Source: Lederbergia wuyishanensis (GTDB lineage Bacteria > Bacillota > Bacilli > Bacillales > Bacillaceae_C). Taken from it: a DNA stretch of 64,000 bases. The stretch's first letter is position 1; every line of letters begins with the position of its first letter. The notes below the pieces were generated by a model. It saw only the letters and a list, made by a program, of their open reading frames with translations, did no database searches and had not been told where the DNA came from. Location of the stretch: NCBI RefSeq assembly GCF_022900255.1, contig NZ_JALIRM010000008.1, forward strand, positions 161,512 to 225,511. Direction: 5' to 3'. The position numbers were made by a program, and so were the translations under genes. Positions 17,711 through 26,578 of the stretch are shown here, piece after piece.

Positions 17711-17737
17711 ATACGAAATTAGAAGAGGAGGAAAAAT

Positions 17738-18547
17738 ATGAAAAGACTAGTAAATCGTGTGGCGCTCGTAACTGGCGGTAGCCAGGGGATAGGAGCTGCT
17801 ATTGTAGAAAGATTAGCAGAAGAAGGAGCTAACGTTGCGATTAATTATTATTCTTCCGCTGACATAGAAAAAGCGCAAGCCTTGATAGCAAAGTTACAAG
17901 AAAAATATAATGGAAAATACATGATTGTTAAAGCTGATGTAGGAATTAAGGTCGAAGTGGATGAAATGATTAGCCAAGTAGAGAACACACTTGGAAGTGT
18001 GGAAATTCTAGTGAATAATGCTGGAATCGCTCCATTCGAGTCATTTTTAACCCTTTCTGAAGAAATATGGGACGCGACTTATCAAACGAATGTAAAATCT
18101 ATCTTTCTTACTTCTCAACGTACAGCAAAAAATATGATTAAAAACCGCTATGGAAAAATCATTAATATCGCATCAACTGCTAGTCTTTTAGTTACAAGTC
18201 CTGTTGTTCCTCACTATATTTCATCAAAAGCAGCAGCTAACCAATTGACGAAAGCATTAGCGATTGAACTCGGGAAATACAATATTAACGTAAATGCGGT
18301 TGGTCCAAGTACGATTGATACAGAAATGTGCCGTGATTATTTAAAAGATCCAGAGATTCGTAGCAATGAAATCCAAGCAAATCCAATGAAGCGTTTAGGA
18401 ACGGAGAAGCAAATTGGGGATGCGGTTGTCTTTTTAGCTTCAGATGAAGCCATGCAAATTAATGGCCACTTACTGATGGTGGATGGGGGACTTACTGTAA
18501 AAGCTGCCCAACCGGAAGACCATATAGAGAGGGAGTTAACGCTATGA
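17738..18547 (+). CDS. SDR dehydrogenase (proposed L-fucose 1-dehydrogenase)
   Basis: A 269-residue classical short-chain dehydrogenase. NAD(P) motif TGGSQGIG, NNAG, catalytic Ser in NIASTAS, Y160 and K164 in YISSKAA, and the C-terminal FLASDEA..INGHLLMVDGG. It resembles glucose/fucose dehydrogenase-type SDRs. In the oxidative fucose pathway the first step converts L-fucose to L-fucono-lactone, and this SDR is assigned to it because its partner fits the later keto-acid dehydrogenase better. The two could be swapped. Strong ribosome-binding site AGAGGAGG; it overlaps the next gene by four bases (ATGA). Confidence 0.8.
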   Translation: MKRLVNRVALVTGGSQGIGAAIVERLAEEGANVAINYYSSADIEKAQALIAKLQEKYNGKYMIVKADVGIKVEVDEMISQVENTLGSVEILVNNAGIAPFESFLTLSEEIWDATYQTNVKSIFLTSQRTAKNMIKNRYGKIINIASTASLLVTSPVVPHYISSKAAANQLTKALAIELGKYNINVNAVGPSTIDTEMCRDYLKDPEIRSNEIQANPMKRLGTEKQIGDAVVFLASDEAMQINGHLLMVDGGLTVKAAQPEDHIERELTL

Positions 18548-19317
18548 GATTAGAAGGAAAAGTAGCGATTATAACTGGATCTGGAAGTGGAATTGGCAGA
18601 GCTACGGCACTCCGCTTTGCTGAGGAAGGTGCTCACATCATAGTCAATGATATCGTAAGCGAAAATGGAGAAGAGACAGTTAAGCTTATTAAGGATAATG
18701 GGGGAAGTGCAACGTTTTTTCATGCGGACGTAACGAACCCTGAATCGGTTAAAGCATTGACCGAATATGTACTAAGTGAATATAAGCAAGTTGATATTTT
18801 ATTTAATAATGTAGGAATCAGTAATGTTGGTAGATTAGATGAAGTTGAGCCTGAAGTATGGGATAAAGTGATGAGTGTTAATGTAAAAGGCGTCTATTTA
18901 CCATCCAAATATATTGTTCCACATATGATGGAAAGAAAAAATGGATGTATTATTAATATGTCCTCTTGTGCCGCGGAAATGGGATTAGCGAAACGTGCAT
19001 TATATTCCGCCACGAAAGGCGCAATCTTAGCACTTACAAAAGCGATGCAAGTAGATTATGCACCATACAATATACGTGTTAACGCATTGCTTCCGGGTAC
19101 AATTTATACCCCTTTTGTTGAAAATTATTTAAAAACAGCATATAGCGATCCTCAAGAAGCGATTAATGGAATAAAAGCTAGACAATTAAGTGGAGAGCTT
19201 GGTAAGCCGGAAGATGTCGCCAACGCTGCACTATTTTTAGCATCTGATGAATCCAAGTTCATGATGGGTTCACCGCTATATATTGATGGCGGCGTTACGT
19301 TTGGGAAAAATGCATAG
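18544..19317 (+). CDS. SDR dehydrogenase (proposed 2-keto-3-deoxy-L-fuconate 4-dehydrogenase)
   Basis: A 257-residue short-chain dehydrogenase with TGSGSGIG, NNVG in place of NNAG, NMSSCAAEMG, and Y154/K158 in YSATKGA. The stretch PGTIYTPF, then RQLSGELGKPEDVANAALFLASDES, resembles 2-keto-3-deoxy-fuconate and -rhamnonate dehydrogenases. It would oxidise C4 to give 2,4-diketo-3-deoxy-L-fuconate, the substrate of the FAH protein encoded next. Translationally coupled to the upstream SDR through ATGA. Confidence 0.8.
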   Translation: MRLEGKVAIITGSGSGIGRATALRFAEEGAHIIVNDIVSENGEETVKLIKDNGGSATFFHADVTNPESVKALTEYVLSEYKQVDILFNNVGISNVGRLDEVEPEVWDKVMSVNVKGVYLPSKYIVPHMMERKNGCIINMSSCAAEMGLAKRALYSATKGAILALTKAMQVDYAPYNIRVNALLPGTIYTPFVENYLKTAYSDPQEAINGIKARQLSGELGKPEDVANAALFLASDESKFMMGSPLYIDGGVTFGKNA

Positions 19318-19335
19318 AATAGGAGAAGGACAAAT

Positions 19336-20229
19336 ATGAAACTATTAACTTTTGAAGAACAAGGCGTACATAAACTAGGAGTTAAAACAGAGAAAGGAAT
19401 TATTGATATTTCCGCTTCAGCAAAATCCGGAGCCAATTTTGACATAGAAACAGATATTATGGATGTCATTTCAGGTAATCGTGAAGCTGTGTCAAAATTA
19501 CAAGATTTTATCGATCATGTTAATGCTGAAAACAAAGTAGTATTCATTAACGAAGATGATATTACGTGGGGACCATGTGTAACGAAGCCACATAAAATCA
19601 TTTGTGTAGGATTAAATTATCGTAAGCACGCTGATGAAACAAATGCTCCATATCCTGAAGTACCAATTCTATTTAATAAGTTTGATAATACATTAACTGG
19701 TCATAATAGTGAGATTCCGATACCAAAAGTAACTGAAAAGCTAGATTATGAAGTAGAACTTGGCATTGTTATTGGTAAAAAAGCGAAATATGTTTCAAAA
19801 GAAGATGCTCTTGATTATGTTTTTGGTTATTGCCCAGTGAATGATTTATCTGCTCGAGATTTACAATTAAGAACGCCACAATGGCTGCTAGGAAAAACGT
19901 GTGACAAGTTTAGTCCAGTAGGACCTTTTCTTGTTACTGCTGATGAAGTAGGAAATCCAAATGATTTAACTCTAAAAACATACGTTAATGGAGAGTTAAG
20001 ACAAGATTCAAATACAAACGATATGATTTTCAATTGTGCTGAAATCGTTAGCTATATTTCTCAATATATGACTTTGGAGCCAGGAGACATTATATTAACT
20101 GGAACCCCAGAAGGTGTAGTCCTTGGACTTCCAGAAGAACAACAAGTTTATTTACAGCCAGGCGATATCGTCACAGTGGAAATAGAAAAATTAGGCACAT
20201 TGACAAATTACTTTATAGAGGAAAAATAA
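19336..20229 (+). CDS. FAH-family hydrolase (proposed 2,4-diketo-3-deoxy-L-fuconate hydrolase)
   Basis: A 297-residue protein of the fumarylacetoacetate hydrolase family. Landmarks are ICVGLNYRKHADE, LDYEVELGIVIGK with metal-binding acidic residues, VNDLSARDLQ, GKTCDKFSPVGPFLV and TGTPEGV. Family members split diketo acids by C-C hydrolysis. Placed after two dehydrogenases and a dehydratase, it should yield pyruvate plus L-lactate, as the homologous enzymes do in bacterial L-fucose and L-rhamnose pathways. It ends one base before the mutarotase gene. Confidence 0.87.
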   Translation: MKLLTFEEQGVHKLGVKTEKGIIDISASAKSGANFDIETDIMDVISGNREAVSKLQDFIDHVNAENKVVFINEDDITWGPCVTKPHKIICVGLNYRKHADETNAPYPEVPILFNKFDNTLTGHNSEIPIPKVTEKLDYEVELGIVIGKKAKYVSKEDALDYVFGYCPVNDLSARDLQLRTPQWLLGKTCDKFSPVGPFLVTADEVGNPNDLTLKTYVNGELRQDSNTNDMIFNCAEIVSYISQYMTLEPGDIILTGTPEGVVLGLPEEQQVYLQPGDIVTVEIEKLGTLTNYFIEEK

Positions 20230-20230
20230 T

Positions 20231-20653
20231 ATGTTAAAAGGAATACCACCGATTATTTCACCAGAGTTAATGAAAGTACTAATGGAAATGGGACATGGGG
20301 ACGAAATTGTTTTGGCAGATGGAAATTTCCCCGCTGCCAGTCATGCCCAGCATTTAGTTCGTTGTGATGGACACGGGATACCAGAATTATTGTCCGCCAT
20401 TCTTAAATTTTTTCCAATTGATACATATGTTGAACACCCGATTGGAGTGATGGCTGTCGTTCCAGGTGATCCTGTACAACCGACCATTTGGGAAGAGTAT
20501 GAAGCCATTATCCAAAATAATGGCGAGACAGCTCCAATTGAATATATTGAACGATTTGAGTTTTATGAACGTGCGAAGAAAGCATATGCGGTAGTCGCGA
20601 CAAGTGAAAAGGCACTCTACGCCAATATCATCTTGAAAAAAGGCGTTATTTAA
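20231..20653 (+). CDS. fucU: L-fucose mutarotase (RbsD/FucU family)
   Basis: A 140-residue protein interconverting alpha and beta L-fucopyranose. It begins MLKGIPPIISPELMKVLMEMGHGDEIVLADGNFPA, which carries the family catalytic His (MGHGD) and Asp (LADGNFP); the C-terminal YANIILKKG is also typical. FucU is the best family-level marker that this operon handles fucose, because RbsD relatives differ in these loops. The start follows the preceding stop by one base, with AGAGGAAAAA in the upstream gene as ribosome-binding site. Confidence 0.88.
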   Translation: MLKGIPPIISPELMKVLMEMGHGDEIVLADGNFPAASHAQHLVRCDGHGIPELLSAILKFFPIDTYVEHPIGVMAVVPGDPVQPTIWEEYEAIIQNNGETAPIEYIERFEFYERAKKAYAVVATSEKALYANIILKKGVI

Positions 20654-20670
20654 ATTTCTGAGGTGTGAAA

Positions 20671-21912
20671 ATGAAAACAACTAATCTAGCAATTCCAACT
20701 AAAGCACAACTTGCCTGGCAAGATCTCGATTTAGGTATTTTTTGTCACTTTGGTATTAACACTTTTTGTGATCAAGAATGGGGAGAAGGTACGGATTCAC
20801 CGGAACTGTTCAATCCAACTGAATTGGATGCAGCTCAATGGGTAAAGCTTGCAAAAGATGCAGGATTCAAATATTTCGTGTTAACAGCAAAACACCATGA
20901 TGGTTTTTGCCTATGGCCGACTGCGACAACAGATTATTCTGTTAAATCTAGTCCTTGGAAAGATGGAAAAGGCGATGTAGTCCGTGAATGTGCAGAGGCT
21001 TGCAAAAATGAAGGCATTCATTTTGGCCTCTATTTATCTCCGTGGGATCGACATGAACCGTGTTATGAAGATGCCGAGGCGTATGATGATTTTTACAGCG
21101 AGCAGCTGACAGAACTATTAACACAATATGGACCAATTATGGAAGTGTGGTTTGATGGGGCCGGTTCAGAAGGTAGAGAGTACAACTGGGAAAGAATGAT
21201 TGGCATCGTAAAAAAATATCAACCGGACGCAATGATTTTCAATATGGGACAACCTACAATCAGATGGGTTGGAAATGAAGAAGGGGTAGCGCCATATCCA
21301 TGCTGGAACACAGAAAGTGCTGCAAAGATCAGTATGTTCTCAGATGAAAAAGTGAAGTGGCTTCCGGGTACGCCTGAATGGCTTCCAGCTGAATGTGATG
21401 TTCCAATTCGCAAGCTTCACTGGTTCTGGCATCCAAACGATGAAGAAAGTCTACGCTCTTTAGATGATTTGATGCATATATATTACAATTCTGTTGGACA
21501 TGGAACAAACCTTTTATTGAACCTCTCGCCAGATAATCGCGGATTAATTCCTGAAATTGACGCTAAACGACTATTGGAGTTTGGAGCAGAAATCAAAAGA
21601 AGATTTTCAAATTCCCTAGGAAGTGTTTCAGGTACTGGAACGGAATTAGAATTATTATTAGAAAATGAATCAACTATTGATCACATTGTTTTAATGGAAG
21701 ATATAGCATTCGGAGAACGGGTACGCAAATTTGAAGTCTCAGCCTTCATCGATGGAGAATGGAAAATAGTTTTAGAAGGTTCTGCAATTGGCCATAGGTA
21801 TATAAAACAAATTCCTTCGATCACAACGACTAAATTAAAGTTGTTTGTAGTGGAATCAGTAGAAACGCCGTTGATAAGAGAATTTTCATGTTATATTGCT
21901 GGAAAAGGGTAA
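20671..21912 (+). CDS. Alpha-L-fucosidase, GH29 (GH29-B, alpha-1,3/4-type)
   Basis: A 413-residue cytoplasmic enzyme. ATG at 20671 is preferred: GAGG at 20660-20663 is eight bases away, whereas the GTG at 20665 is too close. Unlike the other two GH29 proteins it opens LGIFCHFGINTFCDQEWGEG, has TAKHHDGFCLWPTATTDYS and the nucleophile D162 in VWFDGAG. These features mark GH29-B, which cleaves alpha-1,3/1,4-fucose in Lewis-type structures. It ends the oxidative operon and directly releases that pathway's substrate. A C-terminal beta domain of about 90 residues follows the barrel. Confidence 0.87.
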   Translation: MKTTNLAIPTKAQLAWQDLDLGIFCHFGINTFCDQEWGEGTDSPELFNPTELDAAQWVKLAKDAGFKYFVLTAKHHDGFCLWPTATTDYSVKSSPWKDGKGDVVRECAEACKNEGIHFGLYLSPWDRHEPCYEDAEAYDDFYSEQLTELLTQYGPIMEVWFDGAGSEGREYNWERMIGIVKKYQPDAMIFNMGQPTIRWVGNEEGVAPYPCWNTESAAKISMFSDEKVKWLPGTPEWLPAECDVPIRKLHWFWHPNDEESLRSLDDLMHIYYNSVGHGTNLLLNLSPDNRGLIPEIDAKRLLEFGAEIKRRFSNSLGSVSGTGTELELLLENESTIDHIVLMEDIAFGERVRKFEVSAFIDGEWKIVLEGSAIGHRYIKQIPSITTTKLKLFVVESVETPLIREFSCYIAGKG

Positions 21913-21932
21913 AAGATTTACCCTTTTTTTTA
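21903..21932 (+). terminator. Terminator of the oxidative fucose operon
   Basis: AAAAGGGTAAA at 21903-21913 pairs with TTTACCCTTTT at 21917-21927 around a three-base loop, followed by more T. The stem overlaps the stop codon of the GH29-B gene. Confidence 0.85.
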
Positions 21933-22111
21933 TGGTAAATAAACAAATAATACGAGTCTAAATAAATTCTTACTACGAAACTCTCAACTCCAATTGCATA
22001 AAGCATGTGAAGAATTTCCGTCCACTAGCAGACGAATGGCATACCAATAAGTGTTAATAAAGAAAGTCGTTAAAATACCATAAATTAAACAATGGTAGAA
22101 AGGAGTATAAG

Positions 22112-24421
22112 ATGCTAAATTACTTTGAAAAAATCCGTATTTTTAGGAAGTTCTTATTTTCATATCTTTTAATCCTGATCATACCATTATTAGCAAGTTT
22201 TCTTATTTATCAAATTAATATACTTAAATTAAAAGAAAAAGCCATTGAAACTAGTGAAAATTTATTATATGAAACAATTAATACAATTGATCAAAAGAAC
22301 GATGACTTAGGAAGGCTTGCATATCAGTTATCACTTGACCTTAATGTTCAAACGTTGATGTTTCAAAAATCAAAAGATGATGCAAATTTAGTTTATGATA
22401 TTTATAAGGTTCGTAATAGTATTTCACCGTATTGGTTTACAAATAATTCTTTTAGAAATTTTTATATTTATTTTAATAACATTGATATCATTGTTTCACC
22501 AGAATCTGCGTATGTACGCCCGAAGGACTTTTATGCACTTTATTCGTATAAAGGTTTGACCTTTGATGAATGGAACAAAATGATAAATCAAGAACATCGA
22601 TCACGATACTATTTACCTTCAACAACTGTTAGGATAGGAAATAATAATGAATCAGTCATAACATATGTACAATCCCTTCCTTTTAATAACAAAAAAAATC
22701 CAAAAGCAAATATTGTAGTTATGATCAAAGAAAATGAATTTACGTCGCTGTTAAACAGGATTTCAACTCAATATGATGGAGCGGCTTTTATATTTGATGA
22801 ACATGGGCAAATCATTGCAAGTGATAATTTGAAGGAAAATATCATTAGTTTTGATAAAGTTAATAAAAGCTTTACAGTTACCGATAAAAATTATATTTAT
22901 ATACAATCCACATCTAAATTTAATAATTGGACATATGCAGCGATTATTTCAAAGAAAGAACTATCAAAAGATGTAGAATTTATTCGTACGATTAGCTTTA
23001 TTATCGCCTTAGTTACGATTATTTTAGGTATTTTAGTTGCCCTATTATTTTCATATAGGCAGAGCATCCCTTTAGATCGACTTTTTGGAATTATGAAATT
23101 TACAGAAATGAAAAAAGTAAGAAATCCATTTGATTTTTTGCATAGTAGTGTAGAAGAAATGATTATTAGTAATAACCAACTTAGTGATAAAATTCAAAAT
23201 CAACTGCCCATTTTAAGAGATTCCGTCATTAAGAAGTTAATGTATGGCGATTATTCTTCTTCAAAAGAAACATTGATATTAATAGAACAGTCCATGATTC
23301 CATTTAAAGGTGAATTTGGATTTGTAGGGATATTGGAGATAATGAACACGTTAAAAGACATGGCCCTCGAAATGAGTAAAGAAATGATAAATGAAATGAA
23401 TGTTGCTCAACTAATTATACAAAACGAATTAACAGAAATATGTGGTGAAGAGATCATTTTATCTAATATAGGTACAGATCAAGTTGCTTTTATAAAATCA
23501 TATGATGAAAATCCTACATCAGATGATTTAAAAAAAATGGAAATAAATCTTTCTAAATTAATGAAACAGCTGGAAAATAAGTATAGTATCAAAGTGAATA
23601 TTGGAATTGGAAGAAAGTATGATCAATTATTAAAAATACATCAATCATATGAAGAGGCAAAATCAAGTTTACCTTTAATACAGAGCTTAGAGCAAAGACC
23701 AAAAATATATAAATATGAAGATTCTTTTCATGGGGAAGTTATTGAATTTTACTATCCTATTGAACTAGAGTATCGCTTAATAAATGCTGTAACAGATGGA
23801 GAACTTGAAGAAGTAGACAGATTGTTAGAGAAATTGTATAGTGATAATGTTACGAAACGAATCATTACACCAAATATGGGTTATCAAATTTTGGAATGTT
23901 TGAAAAGCACTATATTACGAGTACTTGCTAAAAACTCACAAATTAATCCAGTAATTGTTGAAGAGATATATAACCAGTTTGAAGAATTATTGAATAAAAA
24001 AATGGAGTTTACTTCATCTTTTGAACTGGTTAGAAAATTATTACTTGAAATTACAGAAAGTATTCATGAACGAAAGTTTGCTGGCAATATGCAAATGCTT
24101 AAAAAAATTAAAGAAACGATAAAGATAAATTTTAGTGATCCAGATTTATGTTTATATAAAATATCTGAAGCTGTAAATTTACCAGAAAAGATGTTGCCGA
24201 CAATCTTTAAAGAATATGTAGGAATAAATATTTCAGATTATATTGAGGATGTACGAATAAATTTCGCAAAGACAAAATTAGGGGAAACAACCCTATCGAT
24301 AGAAGAGATTGCTGAACAAGCAGGATATAATAGCGCTCACTCGTTTAGAAGGGCATTTAAACGAAAAACTGGAACTTCACCTTCTGATTTTAGAAAAATG
24401 GTGAAAAATATAAATAAATGA
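22112..24421 (+). CDS. Membrane-bound AraC-family regulator (YesS-like)
   Basis: A 769-residue protein. A membrane segment at about residues 15-35 and another near 290-313 flank an extracytoplasmic sensor of about 250 residues. A cytoplasmic region of roughly 330 residues follows, ending with a two-part AraC helix-turn-helix: DLCLYKISEAVNLPEKML and LSIEEIAEQAGYNSAHSFRRAFKRKTGTSPSDFRK. Such one-protein sensors commonly sit next to LplBC-type importers and activate them. Here the importer at 24630-28258 follows, and two 31-bp direct repeats lie in between, as expected for an AraC target. Ribosome-binding site AGAAAGGAG. Confidence 0.88.
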   Translation: MLNYFEKIRIFRKFLFSYLLILIIPLLASFLIYQINILKLKEKAIETSENLLYETINTIDQKNDDLGRLAYQLSLDLNVQTLMFQKSKDDANLVYDIYKVRNSISPYWFTNNSFRNFYIYFNNIDIIVSPESAYVRPKDFYALYSYKGLTFDEWNKMINQEHRSRYYLPSTTVRIGNNNESVITYVQSLPFNNKKNPKANIVVMIKENEFTSLLNRISTQYDGAAFIFDEHGQIIASDNLKENIISFDKVNKSFTVTDKNYIYIQSTSKFNNWTYAAIISKKELSKDVEFIRTISFIIALVTIILGILVALLFSYRQSIPLDRLFGIMKFTEMKKVRNPFDFLHSSVEEMIISNNQLSDKIQNQLPILRDSVIKKLMYGDYSSSKETLILIEQSMIPFKGEFGFVGILEIMNTLKDMALEMSKEMINEMNVAQLIIQNELTEICGEEIILSNIGTDQVAFIKSYDENPTSDDLKKMEINLSKLMKQLENKYSIKVNIGIGRKYDQLLKIHQSYEEAKSSLPLIQSLEQRPKIYKYEDSFHGEVIEFYYPIELEYRLINAVTDGELEEVDRLLEKLYSDNVTKRIITPNMGYQILECLKSTILRVLAKNSQINPVIVEEIYNQFEELLNKKMEFTSSFELVRKLLLEITESIHERKFAGNMQMLKKIKETIKINFSDPDLCLYKISEAVNLPEKMLPTIFKEYVGINISDYIEDVRINFAKTKLGETTLSIEEIAEQAGYNSAHSFRRAFKRKTGTSPSDFRKMVKNINK

Positions 24422-24437
24422 ACTGCTTTCAAGAATG

Positions 24438-24541
24438 TGTACCTTTTTAAAAAATTGTACGTTTTCAAGCTTTTAAGAAGAGAAACCCTTATAAATAAAG
24501 GGTTTTTTTTTGTACCTTTATAAAAAAGTGTCTGTTTTCAA
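24438..24541 (+). promoter_or_regulatory. Two 31-bp direct repeats, candidate AraC-regulator binding sites
   Basis: Repeat 1 is 24438-24468 and repeat 2 is 24511-24541, spaced 73 bases. Both read TGTACCTTT, an A-rich block, TGT and GTTTTCAA, with four differences over 31 positions. They flank the terminator of the regulator gene and precede the importer it is expected to control. AraC proteins bind direct repeats, so these are proposed operators. Confidence 0.62.
24483..24510 (+). terminator. Terminator after the AraC regulator
   Basis: AAACCCTT pairs with AAGGGTTT around a short AT loop and runs into eight T. It lies between the two direct repeats. Confidence 0.82.
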
Positions 24542-24560
24542 AATTATAAGTCATCATTTA

Positions 24561-24574
24561 TGATAGCGGTAACA
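24561..24574 (+). promoter_or_regulatory. cre-like site before the second ABC importer
   Basis: TGATAGCGGTAACA fits the cre pattern with one mismatch. It lies 20 bases downstream of direct repeat 2 and would add CcpA control to the AraC-controlled importer. Confidence 0.5.
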
Positions 24575-24629
24575 CAAATGAGGCTTTGGTCATCTGTGTA
24601 TACATCAAATGATTAGAAGGGGTGAAAAA

Positions 24630-25601
24630 GTGGAGTTTAGAGAAGTAAATGGTAATGTTATTCAACGAGATTTGAAAAGCACCATTGTAAGAAGTAAGCG
24701 ATCTCCATGGAAAAAAATTAAAAGACATTGGCAATTATATTTTTTAGTAATAATTCCGTTACTTTTCCTTATTACTTTTAAATATGTTCCGATGGCGGGA
24801 GTCATTATTGCCTTTAAAGACTATAGCGTTATAAAAGGGATAATGGGAAGTGAATGGGCAGGTTTAAAGTATTTTAAGTATTTTTTTGAAAGTCCCAACT
24901 TCTCATTATTAATAAAAAATACGTTGGGTTTAAGTCTTTATGGTTTTGTAGTTGGTTTCATTTGTCCCATTATCTTAGCACTGGCTCTGAATGAAGTGGC
25001 GAGTGCTCGATTTAAGAAGTTGGTTCAAACAGTGACCTATGCTCCATTCTTTATTTCAACTGTAATAATGGTCTCAATTATTATTTTATTTTTGTCCCCA
25101 AATGCTGGATTAGTTAATAATATACTTGGTTTATTAGGCATTGGACCTATTAATTTTATGGGAAATCCTGCTTACTTTAAATCTATATATGTTTGGTCCG
25201 ATGTATGGCAAAGTACGGGATATTCAGCCATTATTTATTTAGCAGCCCTCGCTGGGATCGATACATCTTTATATGAAGCAGCACGAATAGACGGAGCAAG
25301 CAGATGGCAAAAAATAATAAATATCGATATTCCTGGGATCATGCCAATTATTATCGTATTACTAATCTTAAATATTGGTAATATCATGTCTCTTGGATTT
25401 GAGAAAGTTTATTTAATGCAAAATGATTTAAACGCAAGTTCCAGTGAAGTAATTTCTACTTATGTTTATAAAGTAGGACTATTAGGTGCAAACTTTAGCT
25501 TTGCCGCAGCTGTTGGATTGTTTAATTCCATTGTTAATCTAATATTAATTTTATCAGCTAATGCGATTTCAAAAAGATTTTCATCATCAAGCTTATGGTA
25601 G
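24630..25601 (+). CDS. LplB-type sugar ABC importer permease (second system)
   Basis: A 323-residue permease. GTG at 24630 is preferred because AGAAGGGG at 24616-24622 is seven bases upstream; an ATG at 24609 precedes that site. Motifs parallel the gene at 11065: IKRHWQLYFLVIIPLLFLITFKYVPMAG, FKDYSV, and the EAA loop EAARIDGASRWQKIINIDIPGIMP. About six membrane segments. First gene of an importer, GH110, GH95 and dehydrogenase series, and probably activated by the AraC protein upstream. Confidence 0.88.
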   Translation: MEFREVNGNVIQRDLKSTIVRSKRSPWKKIKRHWQLYFLVIIPLLFLITFKYVPMAGVIIAFKDYSVIKGIMGSEWAGLKYFKYFFESPNFSLLIKNTLGLSLYGFVVGFICPIILALALNEVASARFKKLVQTVTYAPFFISTVIMVSIIILFLSPNAGLVNNILGLLGIGPINFMGNPAYFKSIYVWSDVWQSTGYSAIIYLAALAGIDTSLYEAARIDGASRWQKIINIDIPGIMPIIIVLLILNIGNIMSLGFEKVYLMQNDLNASSSEVISTYVYKVGLLGANFSFAAAVGLFNSIVNLILILSANAISKRFSSSSLW

Positions 25602-25613
25602 GGGGTTAGCAAT

Positions 25614-26540
25614 GTGAAAACCATAGCTGAAAATAGTAAAGTAGTCATTCCGAAAAAAAAATCAAAAATAAAAGATTCTTGGTCTGATCGTATTTTTGTG
25701 GGAAGCATTTACGTGTTCCTAACATTAGTTCTAGTTGTTGTGCTCTATCCATTAATTTATATACTCAGTGCATCTTTCAGTGATCCTGCTGCAGTTACGT
25801 CTGGGAGAGTATGGTTATTTCCGGTAAATCCAACATTGGAAGGGTATACAACTGTATTTAAAAATCCGCAAATTATTCTAGGATTTTCTAATTCATTTTT
25901 CTATGCAGTAGTTGGTACACTGATCAGTGTTAGTATTACGATTATGCTAGCTTATCCACTTTCTCGACCAACCTTTTTTGGTAGAAACTTCATTATGATT
26001 TTACTTGTTTTTACGATGATTTTTGATGGTGGATTAATTCCGCTTTACCTAGTAGTCAAAAATCTTCAGTTACTTGATACGATTTGGGCTTTACTATTAC
26101 CATCCGCATTGGCGGTATTTCAAGTAATTATTGCACGAACATTTTTTCAATCGACGATACCTAACGAATTAGTGGAAGCTAGTGAAATGGATGGTTGCAG
26201 TGATATTAATTTCATCTTAAAAGTTGTTTTACCATTATCCAAGCCCATCATTGCAGTTTTAGTATTGATGTATGCGGTTGGGAAATGGAACACCTATTTT
26301 GATGCTATGATTTATTTGAAATCTGAAGAGTTATTTCCTTTACAGCTTGTTTTAAGAAGTGTTCTTATTTTGAATGTTGACCCGAATGGTGATGTGATGC
26401 AACTATTAAAAGCTCAAGGATTAAGAGAGCTAATGAAATATTCCTTAATCGTCATTTCGAGTTTACCAGTTTTAATCATATATCCATTCGTTCAGAAACA
26501 CTTTGTAAAAGGAGTATTAATTGGATCTTTAAAAGGGTAA
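25614..26540 (+). CDS. LplC/YtcP-type sugar ABC importer permease (second system)
   Basis: A 308-residue permease starting at GTG, 12 bases after the previous stop, with GGGGG as ribosome-binding site. It shows VLYPLIYILSASFSDP, FDGGLIPLYLVVKNLQLLDT, the EAA-type loop EASEMDGCSDINFILKVVLPLS and the C-terminal YPFVQKHFVKGVLIGSLKG. It is paralogous to the gene at 12061. Works with the permease at 24630 and the lipoprotein at 26579; the ATPase must come from elsewhere. Confidence 0.88.
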   Translation: MKTIAENSKVVIPKKKSKIKDSWSDRIFVGSIYVFLTLVLVVVLYPLIYILSASFSDPAAVTSGRVWLFPVNPTLEGYTTVFKNPQIILGFSNSFFYAVVGTLISVSITIMLAYPLSRPTFFGRNFIMILLVFTMIFDGGLIPLYLVVKNLQLLDTIWALLLPSALAVFQVIIARTFFQSTIPNELVEASEMDGCSDINFILKVVLPLSKPIIAVLVLMYAVGKWNTYFDAMIYLKSEELFPLQLVLRSVLILNVDPNGDVMQLLKAQGLRELMKYSLIVISSLPVLIIYPFVQKHFVKGVLIGSLKG

Positions 26541-26578
26541 GGTCAAAGATTTTATAGAAAAAAAGAGGGGAAATGTAT

